This document shows positions 24,901 through 36,600 of a stretch of 64,000 nucleotides of DNA, in pieces. Each line of letters begins with the position of its first letter. Within the stretch, counting starts at the first letter, position 1. A model generated the notes under the pieces. The model made no database searches. It was not told the origin of the DNA and worked only from the letters and a program-made list of their open reading frames with translations. This stretch comes from Trichoplusia ni (taxonomy: Eukaryota; Arthropoda; Insecta; Lepidoptera; Noctuidae), in assembly GCF_003590095.1 (NCBI RefSeq), contig NC_039483.1, forward strand, positions 11,842,001 through 11,906,000, read 5' to 3'. The translations under genes were made by a program, and so were the position numbers.

Positions 24901-25714
24901 TAATGACAGTGAAAGTTCTGCTAAAAATGACAGTAAACCGTTTGTGCAAGATGATGAAATAGCCAAAAAAGATAACGTTACTAAAAATACCGAAATTTCA
25001 AATACAAAAGTAGATGACAAAAATTCTACATTAGCAAAACCAAAAGATTCCGTGAATTCTATTAAACAAGCCGAGAAATTAACGAAACAAGCTAAAAGCG
25101 ATGCCAGTCATGCGTTAAAATCCGCCAAAGATGCGGTTCAGCCGGCAAAAGATGCTCTTAAAATAGCTATGGACGTTGTTAAACGTATTACAGAACAAAG
25201 GAAAACTCAATCTAAAACTCCCGTAGCAGATGCTGTTAAACATGCAAAACTAGCTGAAGATGCAGCTAGAGAAGCTTTAGAGGCAGTTCAAATTGCTGGT
25301 GATGCTGTAGCAGAAGCTCAAAAGGCTGCAAAAGAAGCAGGCAAAGCAGTTCAGCTTGCACAACTTTTACCGAATGCAGTAAATGGAAGTGATTCACAGA
25401 AAAAGCTAGATAATCTAAACCAAAATCAGTCTAAAATGCAAATGGATACAGATAATGCAACAAAGCCCGATAGTCACGCTGAAGTAAATAGTAAACCTGA
25501 ATCTGAAGATGATGATAAGGTAAAAAATGAAAGTGATAAAACTGGAATGAGAAAAGATGCCAAAAAATCTGAAGGTGCAGATGAAAAAGTCGACGAACCG
25601 AAGAGTGTAAAGCCTGAAGACTCTGGCAAATCCTCGAAGAAGGATGATGAATCGAATGAGAAAACGGGGCAAAAAACAGAAGCACCTACTGAAAAATCTG
25701 AAAAGCAGGTCTAG
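21982..25714 (+). CDS. Giant RR-1 cuticular protein with ~950-residue repetitive charged tail (1079 aa)
   Basis: Exons: 21982-22136, 22285-22464, 22810-25714 (3240 nt with stop, in frame at both joins). Residues 1-18 are a signal peptide (MLLKLVYFGCVATCVFSA). The RR-1 domain has SYETGNG at 52-58, GSYSYTAPDG at 97-106 and SYIADENGFRP at 112-122. Between the first two blocks lies an acidic insert with one cysteine (C79), about 14 residues longer than in its neighbours. The usual LPTPPP motif is missing. From about 125 to 1079 the protein is Lys/Asn/Ser/Asp/Glu-rich, with nearly 40 N-X-S/T sequons by hand count. Five degenerate units of 51-55 residues start at residue 622, followed by an Ala-rich amphipathic helix at about 863-968 and a charged end. 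Typical RR-1 proteins have 100-250 residues. Role unknown; a glycosylated chitin-anchored matrix protein is inference. Confidence 0.87.
24338..25060 (+). repeat. Degenerate ~51-55-codon tandem repeats within the 21982 gene
   Basis: Units start at 24338, 24500, 24656, 24821 and 24974 (lengths 162, 156, 165 and 153 nt; the fifth is partial). Each begins with a variant of NLTK / NVNLTKN / NTTKS / NSNKN / NVTKN. An acidic-basic block follows, then a serine block (PSSD / SSSAN / PSSDS / PSDGH), then N-K-N-D/V-S and N-D/V/I-S-K sequences. All unit lengths are multiples of three, so frame is kept. Confidence 0.6.
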
Positions 25715-25755
25715 AAACTCATTTGACTTATGATGAAAGTGAGTTCTGAGTTTCT

Positions 25756-25881
25756 AATAAAAAAGATCTACTTTTGATTCTTGATGAGACGAATAATACT
25801 TACATAGGGATAATTAGTGCAATTTATTTAATAGATTAACAATGTGTGATATGAGTCTGATGTATGTTTTAGAAAAATAAA
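25756..25881 (+). terminator. Poly(A) signals of the 21982 gene
   Basis: AATAAA at 25756-25761, 42 bases after the stop, and again at 25876-25881. Either could be used. Confidence 0.6.
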
Positions 25882-28800
25882 TGTAAGTTATTTTCAAACC
25901 ATTTATTTCCGTCTTCCAACACAAAAATAAATGTAAAACTGTAAACAATGAATGAGCATATGTAAATATAAATTAGTAACAAATATATTCAGTTATGTTA
26001 TATACAAATTATATTATAATACCTCTTTGTTACTACGCAAAGCAGTTTTTGTACCATAAGAAAGTAACAGGCTGTAAAAAGTGTCAGTAGGTACATAATA
26101 TGCTCGTAGATTACCTGAACCCTGCTACTTTTTTCTTGAATATTTAAAAACCGTTTTCTTTTTTGTGTGTTCAATGCCACAATGAGTTTACTGTAATATA
26201 CCTAAGTCTCAAATAAGACCTGATTCCGATTCCAAAATTTGCTTGTGTTGTGCTGCACTTAAACAGGTTTATTATCACAGGCTTATTGTTGTTAATCATA
26301 ACGCCTACACATTTATCATTTGAACGCAAATTCTGTGTGCCTAAAAATATTTTACACTATAACTCTATCGTCAGGCGCTGATTATATCACCTTAAGTTTC
26401 TATACTCATTTTAAGCTAATTATGAAATGAAGAAGTTGACTGAAACGAACTTACCCATAGAAAAAAAGTGTTTCTCTAACTATAATGAAGTTTTTAAGTA
26501 CATGTTGAAAATGGACAATAGCTATTATGCTACGTAGAATCTACATTACACGATTCAATGGCTTACGTGGTCATTGACCTGCACGTGAGAGCCTGCCAAC
26601 TATGTCCAGTAGATGCAAAGATTAAGTAAAATATTAAATTTGATATTCATTAAATAGGTATTTAAGCGATATGAGGGTAATTAAGCGACAATTAGCTTAG
26701 CGATGTTCTAAAATAGCTATTGGTGTTCAATTAGATTAGAGATTTTTGTTTTTTTAATCTGAGATATCTTTCTATACTTACAGTCCGCTGTTTTGTTGCG
26801 ATAAAACAGCATTAAAACTACCCGTATACAAAAATCAACATTTTATACTCATTCTACAATTGGTGTCTACAAAACGCTTGACAAAGTCAAACATACAATC
26901 GTGGGCTACTTCCGCTACTTTTTGCTAGGCGTCGATCTAGAAACTGTTACCTATTCGATTTGATATCTCTATCTGATAGATATCTGGGCAAAAAGTAAAG
27001 CATTTAAAATATTTGGAACGAGTTCGCATCAATTTATCTCGAATACATTTTGCTCAGAGTTATACCACACGTCATGAATTTGTATCTCACGCAACAAATC
27101 ACAATTAAATTGTAACGAAACAAATGTTATGGAATATCAAACTCAAGCAACGTAACCGATGCACATTTATATAATCGTGATCATAAAACAAAAAAGAAAG
27201 TACATGAGTAAGTCTAATACACCTTGCATATCGTACTGAGCGATGCAAATTGAAATATCAGTTTGATTAAATGTCAAGATCAGTTCAAGTGTTTGACGCA
27301 TGGCAGGAGAAGCCCTCCTCTCACTTTTGTTGTGAAACCAGTGACGTTTATCTCAGTATTAGGTCCTACTGATCTGATTTTGACTGTGATTTCTATTCAA
27401 AGTTACAGAATAAATTGAATGATGTGTAGATTGAAACGAGGAACGTGATGTAAGTGGTAAGATAATTAGAAATGAAATTTGACTAAATTAAATGAATAAT
27501 AGGTAAACAATTAAATAAAAAGCACCACCTATCAAATCAATTAAGATATTGGACTGGTAATACAAGTTTGTAGTTGCTAGACTTGCTAGAGCTTGTAATT
27601 GAATGTATCAAATGTAAGTACCTACCTAAACGAGACATGTTTGGGTGCACTGCCAACGTTTTTGGTAAGTAGGCAACAAGCTCGCAAGTCGCATGCCACT
27701 TGTTTTTTACCATATTAAGGTCAAACAGATTCTCCTTCTAAATATTTAATTGATCGCATTATACCCGATTACGGTGATGCTATACGAGAATTATGAAATT
27801 GACCTTGTTTGCATTGATATCAATATGGGAGTTTTTAAATGAAGATAAATTTGCTTAATTTGTTTAATTGATTGGATCTTTAAGTAATCACAACTTTTGC
27901 TACAAACAAACTCTGAAAAAACTTCATTTAAGTATTCATTTAATTTAATAAAGTCTTAATCTTAATAAGCGCAGTATTTTATAACGGCAGGCAACGAACC
28001 GAGGAGCCTTGCATGTGCTCTCCTTTAATAATTATCGGATACGTCACAAAGTAAATATAATAATGATTATCCGATGAGCATCGAACTTAATTGTCTAGAA
28101 TTAAAGCCTTCAGTCGATTGATCTGTGTTATTAAGTTTATTTAAAGTACGTGCTCTAATTTAACGTCACTCAGTACGTCAACAGCGGTCATTCTCCTACT
28201 TTTTGAAGCAATTCAGTTGCAGTTGTGGAAGGGAGATGACTCTTCAAAGTGTCATGCTTTGTCTAGGTTCAACATCTGCAAAATCATAATTATAATAATT
28301 ATGAATTTAGGCAACCTATGCTATCGGCTAAAACCAGTCTTAGCTTATTCACGTGGAAAAGTGACAGGTTAGAATATCGGAAATATAGCTTCTGAACCTT
28401 TTTTTGGTTATGAGGTTTTCAGAATACTCTAAACTTTCTTAACTATGTACAAATTGCCATGGAATAAATCAACATGTTAGGTTATGCTTTACCCTAAAAC
28501 ATCAAACAAATATTGACGTGGTATATGAATAGGACAAGCCTTTGCTGAACAAACGCAAGGACATAAAAAACAAAACATCTTTAATATTTGATTTTATTAA
28601 ATGCTTAGGTGTAGCAGTAAGTCGTATGACAATGAGTAAGAACCAATAACGACAACAAAAGTACAATATTGAAGCTTATATATCTAGATACCTGCATACA
28701 ACATAAACAGTACTTACATGCACGGTTGTAAAGAAGTTCGTAAACAACACGTTGCACTGCTTCAACTTTCTAATAACACAGGATAACAAGCGAACCATTT

Positions 28801-31800
28801 GTGAAGCTAAGACTGCAAGGTCGCACTTGAATGAGCGAAGTACAAGTCTTGAATGCATCTGAACAGATAGTCTAGATACTGATGAGATATTTAAGTTGAT
28901 TGTAGTTTTTAGAATTAACTTAAACATAAGATCAAGATTCGTCCATGTGCGTACCTATAGCATTTGTAGTTATACAGCTGCAGTAGTTAATATAGAACAC
29001 AGTTTTATAGCATAAGGGATATTTATATTGTGAAACAAGTAACATTTCTATACTTTTATATTAAAGAGTAAAATTAAAAAAAAATGCGAGGTTTTCTCGT
29101 TCCCTCAATTTTATTACAATTATGTATAATCTTAGTTGAAAAGTTAGCTCGAAGAAAGCCGACAGTAAAATGCTCAACTCATTACCAACTACAGTTAGGA
29201 GCAAGTATACTTAAATGGTGTACATATCTACTCTTAGCTTGCCAAGGAAACATGAATGGGAACTAACTATTTGTACTATAGTGTTGTAGTTTACTACTAT
29301 TTTACAGTCTAGCCTTAAGGTTTTTGCAATAAATGTGCGAAATAAATAAATACATTCCTGTGCCAGTCTATCGTTGGAATTGAGGTTATGTCGTAAGCTC
29401 AGGCGCGTCAAATCTAACCTATGGCCCCTAGTCGATAAAACAGTCGTATATGTTGATAAAAAATGTTAATTATGTTGCGAATACCTGGCTCATTGTTAAG
29501 GTCGTCAGATTATTACTTAACACAAGATATATCGAAAATGAAAACCAATGAATCGGTGTTACTCCAAGGGCGTTCCTTTATACCCATAAAACAGTGCATA
29601 TTTTGTTATAACTTAGATCAAGTATTAAATAATTAGACTCTTAAAACTAGAAATCAAAGCCCAAATAGCTTGAAACAAGAAACGAAAAGTATTGCACATT
29701 TTTTATAAAGTTTTTGTAACCTGAGAAAGTGTAATTTTGATGGGTAGATAGAGCTAGATAAAGTCAATCAAGCATTTTATTAAAATGCTCCTATTAGCAT
29801 AACATATTATGTGATAATTGTTATATAATACTAAATATGTAGTAATCATATTTCTAGTTTTAAGTTTCTGCATAACAGTAAACACGACTGTTGGAATTTA
29901 ATCTCACGCAAGAATGGCTCTTCAATGAAAACGTTCAGTGTCTATGCTATTTTATTGTTTTGTATTGTTCTACTATGTACTATGGTATATATGTATATCT
30001 AATAGATACTTATTTCAAATATGTACCAACTTACCGCGTCATATTAAGACTATCATGATTATAATTGATATTTTTTTCATTTGCCATAAAGCTATTTACC
30101 AAAGTAAGATTTAGGTGTCACAAAATGTACTTTCATCGTATCGTATCGCTAATCCTCCTATTGGCCATATTTTATTATAAACTTTGAACCGCAACAAACA
30201 TGATATAATTGATATAACAATTATGAATTATGCATTTGAACAAAATAATTTATGGTAAGCTCAATCGGCGCGAGAAGCTTGAATTGTAAATTTTCTTTAG
30301 CATTGACTTGATGTCACTGTCAAGTAAACAAGGCGAAGACATGAACTACGCTTGAACTGACGTTGATGAATACTTAATTAACAGACTTCCTTGCAACACT
30401 CGGATGAATAGCTATTGTGTTTTATTCCTAGACAAGCACAGACAGTATAGGTTCAAATAAGATGCCTATAGTGTGAGGCAACACTGACAAAATACCTTGA
30501 CACAGAAAATGTAACAAACAAAAAGAAATTCTATGTTATGTCGTTATCCAATGATGTAATGTAAATTATATGGTTGACGTAAAAATCTTAGATAATGCTA
30601 GCGTTATTTCTGTTTACAGTATTCATATTAAATCAACACGCATACGTAAAATTAAGTGTTTCTGACTAAAAATAGCATCAGTTCATAATTTAAGTCGGCT
30701 GTTCTAAATATTATAGTTTGAACTACAACAACTAACAACTGTCACTTTCAACTCAAATCAATCAAATATCTTATTATTTTTATCACCTCGACGTGTTAGG
30801 TGCCCAACCTGCATCCAATCTTCTCAACCTCGCCTGCGTATAGGGTAGGTAGAGAATGGCACATCATTACAATGTCCTTGCATACCTCTTTTGTTTCGCC
30901 TACGTCGATTAAAATCTATTCGATCGCATACCCTTCATGTGGGTGCTCTTCACTTCATTATCATACTAATACTTATCCTCAAGTTGCGTTAAATATTGCG
31001 CATTATTCATCAAATGTTCTCATCTTTCTCCCATTAACGCAGTTGTTAAGCAAGTGGTATATTAGTACAGTGCAGAACTTAGAGATCCAAGGTTAAAGTG
31101 ATCAAATAAGAGAAGGACCGCACGCACGCCTAGTTTCGTCTAATAGTAATGCACGTAAGCGGCGGCAATGACTAATGAGTGCAAAACATTTAGAATTGGG
31201 CGCTCCATGCGGCACGCAGCAGTGTCAGTAACCTCAAAAGCGCAGCCGCACCTTACGTAACGAACACATCTCGAGACCGACGAAAATGTACAATTGATAC
31301 AATATGACAGAATACAAACTGTGAATAGACGATAACGATTACGTTACGAGATATCATATACTAATTCAGACATTTGTAAACCTTATTGTGAAAGTAATCA
31401 TAAGTTTTCGTAAAATCTTGTAGGTTATTAAGTTCCGATTACTAGAAATGATTAAATTCTCCATTTATCTCTAAACCAGTATTATTATATTCTTTTCTTT
31501 AGTATCAATTAAAATAAAAGCACGTAGCTTTTGAGATAAAATACCAATAGCCTTCAAATTTTAAAGCATTTAAATAACATTGCTCGATATATTTAGTGTA
31601 ACTAAGTTATGCAGTAAAAACAAATCGATGCGGAATGCATTTATCATCCGTTTTATGATTTATTCATGTGCATTAAGCGCAAAAATGATCGGAAATGAAG
31701 CGCATCGCGGGCGTGCCTTCTTTCACGCATACTCCCTCTTGCGACTATTGCGTAAGTCGCCTTGATAACTGATAGTAACGTGTTGCTACACTGACAAGCG

Positions 31801-33598
31801 AAAACAACGCCTACAATTTATGTAACAGCGACTACTGGCAACATAAACGATGCCCCTTACACCATGTCTTTTAAGATAACACCGGTGAGATGAAAAGAAT
31901 GCCATTCACAAAGGCTGTGCACGAAAGTCACTCCATGGACTCACAAAAATGTTGTCTTCTATTCTAACTTTAAGGTATGTATGCATCTAGGACATATGTT
32001 AACAAATGTCACAAGGAAGCGGTGGGTTTCGACGAAATAAGCAAATGAGAATCTTGGCGTGGTTGATAGAAATCTCGCATAATTTTATCTGAATGCAGGT
32101 GTCTCATCACCGTGTAGGTGTGCATGCACTATTGTGTAAACAATCTTGTAAGGATTGCGTTTTTTAGCAATGTGATGGAGCAAGGAACCAACATTATAAT
32201 AATGTATTTTTCCTATTAAGTCACAAGCGTTTTGATTATGTTATGGAAATAATAAGGAATCACTTGGTAGGCACTGTATGTAAGATGATTCGACATATTT
32301 TAGTTTCTAAGATGGCATTTTACATCTTGGTTCTCTCAAGGACAAGTCTCCTCTTAAAAGTAGAAATACCATCATTACATAAGAGCATCTAGCCACGCAA
32401 CTGCTGAATACCAATTCTTTTGTTCATATCCTGTATGACGGCATAACATACTTTTAGAAAAATAAAGTGACTAACGACTAGCTTACTTGTTAAAAATTGT
32501 TTTGTAGAAAAGATAAAAAATCAAATTAAAAAAAAATGTTTTACGTATTCAATTTAGAACTGATACTGTTATATTTTAAGTAATTTGGACAGTTTATATA
32601 AAGTAAACAACTCGGTATAATAACCGTAAAAAAAATATTTCTTATGTTTCTTGATTTAACACTATACTGATAAATATACAGATCAACGGAGTCTTGGGAT
32701 TTCCTGTTTCGCTAAAGATCTAAAGAATTTTCTGTTACAGTAAATGGAAGCATGAAACTAGGATATCTTCTGGCAGTTAATTAGAAAAATCGCTATTGCG
32801 TTATTTCACCCTATCTACCCGGAGGCTGTCTAGCTAGTAATCGTGTTTTAAGTTAAGTTTTCATTGACCCTTTAAATAACTTTATTCAAATCAAATATTA
32901 TCAAAAAGGCTTTTTATTTAAAGTGGGCCTCAAGCCCTAGTTCCTCGACAAAATATCATTTCTATGGAGAAGAACTGACAAAAACTCACTCTTATAAAAA
33001 GTGATTTGCTAACTTGCTTTAACCATGGCCTGGATTTTCGAAAGAAGAACATCTTAAATCAAATTTTAAAGTAATTGTCACATAAAAAGCATCGCAATGC
33101 AGGAAATCGCATTTCTTTTTAAATTTTCTATAGTTAACAAAAAGAAAAAAAAATATGAAGAAAATCAGGAAGTAGGTTATTTACCCTCAGAATAAAGTAT
33201 AATTAATACATACACTATTTCAAAAAGTCTTGATTGATTTACAGATAGTTGATTAACAAATATCCCTGTTTATGTGTTGTAAGTCTTGTAAGCTTTACGG
33301 AGAAAATACTTGTTTTACATGAATTATTTATTACGGCAAAGTAACTACCTCCTGGCATCATAGGAACAATATACTTAATTGATTAGAAAACTAACGCCGT
33401 TCAATATTTAATCTACAATATCAGTTATCAGAAAAATGAAACAGATGAACAATGTCATGTTTTTTGATAACTCAATTGAAATCGAAAATCTCGTCGTCTC
33501 ATCGTCGTCGGCTTCGATCGTGGCTGCACCGTATTGCAGCGGCAAGTCGGCTATGAAAGTGAGATGGCTCCGACTTCGGATAAGTGGCAGGGGTGCGG
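25882..33598. other. Intergenic, no gene seen
   Basis: 7.7 kb without a supported coding region. Notable contents: a near-perfect ecdysone-response-type inverted repeat at 26568-26580 with an adjacent CACGTG, and two GC-rich patches at about 31105-31290 and 31680-31760 in otherwise AT-rich sequence. The open frame at 30800-31096 has no signal peptide or domain. The frame at 33408-33617 is antisense to the next promoter. Confidence 0.55.
26568..26580. promoter_or_regulatory. Candidate ecdysone response element (IR1)
   Basis: TGGTCATTGACCT is an inverted repeat of nuclear-receptor half-sites with a one-base spacer. On the minus strand it reads AGGTCA-A-TGACCA, one base off the EcR/USP consensus RGKTCANTGAMCY. 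An E-box CACGTG follows at 26582-26587. It lies 0.85 kb downstream of the long-tailed gene. Ecdysteroids control cuticle genes, so the location fits, but one motif is not proof. Confidence 0.4.
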
Positions 33599-33632
33599 TA
33601 TAAAAGTGAGCGCACAATTACCACTCTGACAT
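33599..33632 (+). promoter_or_regulatory. Core promoter of the 33691 RR-1 gene
   Basis: TATAAAAG at 33599-33606, with transcription expected to start near 33629-33632, gives a leader of about 60 bases. The region from about 33480 is clearly GC-richer than its flanks. Confidence 0.7.
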
Positions 33633-33690
33633 AGTTCACGACACTCCACGTGCCACTTCGCTGCTGCACGTCACATCACACATAAACAAA

Positions 33691-36600
33691 ATGAAACTGC
33701 TGGTAAGTACCGCCATTCATTCATTCTCCTTCATCCCATTTCTTTTAACTTATTTTTTTTAACAATAAATTCAATCCTTAAAATAAATCAATTACACTCC
33801 TTTCACAATTCTCCCCAGTGAAGTAATCATAGAAGATTGTGCTTATTATAACGATTTGAATGTTACGTTAATTTCCATGTTTCCATGAAGGATTGCCTGC
33901 AATCGAGTGTTGTGAGAGGCGGCACAGAATAGGGTCGGCAGATATGTCGACGACTGAACTTTGGTATTTAAATGTCTTCATCTTTAAATTCCTACGTTTA
34001 ATTATACTATTTATCGGTAATCGCGAGTGCAACGAGAACAACAACGGAGACCTTTAACTGAAGTTTTATTTGTCTTGCAACATAGGTACTCTTACAATAT
34101 ATCGCACACATAAATAGTTCTATAGGAATTAGGTAATCGTGATTTATGTCATTGAAAATTGATTTTAGTTTAGACTGTGATATTTTAAACCAATTTAAAT
34201 AACACAGATTCAATGTGACGTTTAATAAAATGTTGTCAAAACGTGTACAACGTTTATTTTTTTATCAAACTAGGTGATCGTAGTTAACAGTCTTTGTCTA
34301 TATACTTACATATTTGTTTTTATTTTCAATGGATAAATAAGTAATTCAAAGCGTAACATACTTCATTGAATATTATAACATTTCGTTCGTAACCGCTTTG
34401 TTTTTCATCTGCGATAATGTAACATCACGCAATCAGGCAAACGTATTTACGATTTAAACCAGATTGGACGAAGAAAGACTCATTATATTAGCATATAGTA
34501 TAGCAACAAGAAATTATTACTTTACAATTGACAGATACAATCTCGTTGTAATAGACTTTCTGTTAGTCGAATGATCTAGTTTGAACCTTATATAATACTC
34601 GTAGATAGGTATATTTTTGGGTCATACTTTTTAAAAGGCATGCGTAAGTCGCTCGTAACGGCATTTAAATTAAATATTGATCGTGGACAAACAAAAAATA
34701 TAGCGATCAATTAGTTTTTTTTTTTATAATTCATGATCAGTTAATTTTTCGCAAATTATAAAAATGTGGGTACACGAAATATATTTTGTAAGCTGCAAAC
34801 CGAACGAAAAAAAAAATCAGTAAAAATGACATCTTAATCAAGCAAGTAATCCGATATTATGAGAATTCTTGCAAGACGTGGTTGTTAAGTGAAATGTAAT
34901 AACTTGTAATTGGTGAATCGTAATTAGTTACATGATGATTGTAATCGTGCAAGTAGTTACGAATCTTCAATTTGTGTTTATGCTAATTTCGTAGATGTTG
35001 CTAAGCTTTACATAATAAATAATAACGCAAATTAGCATGTTTTGTATATACTGTGAAATATTTGTCAAACTTAGTCACATAAGTTGGTCAAACTATTTAA
35101 GTTTGGTTAACTTTTGTCATAAAAAAAGACATTACATAAGGTTCAATAACAGATGGTCTTTGTTAACGAAGCAGAACTAAAAGATAGGATCTCAATGAAA
35201 ACAATGCCATGCTCGTCGACATGTAAGTGCCAATACATATTATGTCGGGGCCCACTTTCGCCCAACCTGCGTGTCGAATGAGCCGGTTTCACAAGATGCT
35301 GCCTATTGTATCCGTTCCATCTTATCTTACGACACTTCGAATATGATTAAGCTCTTCTGTGACATCATTCCGTTGTTAATATGTCCCCTTAAATTTAATT
35401 TGCATTTATTTATGGTTTGATTTCGTGATTTCAGGTCGTGATTTGTGCTGTGCTGTCCCTCTCGACAGCTCTGCCTCAGCGGAGACTATCGTTGAAGCCT
35501 GAGCAGCCAGAAGCGGACGACCAGCAGCCCGCGGAACAGAACTACAACAACTACCAGCAACAAGCACCTGAGTTCAGACAGCCCCCTCCCCAGCAGGAGT
35601 ACAGACAGGCCAAGCAGATCGATGACTTCAGACCCAAGGTTCAGCTGGAAACCACCACTTTCATCCCCATCATCCGTTTCGACAAGGAACAGGGTACCGA
35701 CGGCAGCTACAAGACAGCGTAAGTACACATCTAGTACATCCTCCAAGTATAATTACTACACATACTGAAGTTAAGAGGCAAAAGTTCAACGGTCATAGTG
35801 AACCAGTTTGACTTGTCTGTGTCAATGTTGACCATTAAATTTAGCAATAACTTTAAGCCCTCGTTATGGTTGGCGATTATTTGAATACGATTTTGGATTT
35901 ATTTTTTCCATTTAAGATGTTATAGTTTTCTACTTAGAAGTTTACGACCGGCCTTGAATGAGATTTGATGATGTTGATTTTACATAACTATTCATATTTG
36001 AGTAGTTAAGTAAACTTGAATAAATTACAAGGTTTTAACATATTCATTAGGTGTAGTGTAGGTAGGTACCACTTTGTCCTTCACATATTTATTTTGATGA
36101 ATTACTTGATATAACTTCTTCATTAGTAGGATTTGTAATTATTGAAATTACTGCAACATTTTCAGAGTAAAACAACAAGTTACGTTGATGTAGTGATATA
36201 CTTAGATAATAATAGCCATCTGTGTAGATAAACTTACAAAAAAAAAATATCTAGATTTCTCTTCTTTGTTTCCTCGTCTTCGTCTCAACATCCACAATGT
36301 CAGTAACGTGTATCTACCTTCGATTCCAGTTATGAGACCGGCAACAACATCCAAGCCTCCGAACAAGGTTTCTTAAGGGCTGTCGGCGAGGACCAGAACG
36401 CTTTGGTGCAACAAGGTTCCTACTCCTACACCGCTCCCGACGGCCAGGTCATCACTGTTGAATACACCGCCGACGAGTTCGGATTCAGGGTCAAGGGCGA
36501 CCACATCCCCACTCCTCCTCCCGTCTCCCCCGAAATCCAGAAAGGTCTTGACCTCATTTACGCTGGAATTAAAGCTAACGCGGTAAGTTTCATATTAAAA

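Noticed and set aside
23119..25685. Long antisense open frames (208, 138, 86 codons) opposite the long-tailed gene
   Set aside because: They arise because the A-rich, low-complexity sense codons leave few antisense stops. The translations are Ser/Phe/Leu runs with no domain, and the sense frame joins a clear RR-1 domain.
30800..31096. 98-codon open frame
   Set aside because: No recognisable domain; composition fits AT-rich intergenic DNA, possibly over a decayed repeat.
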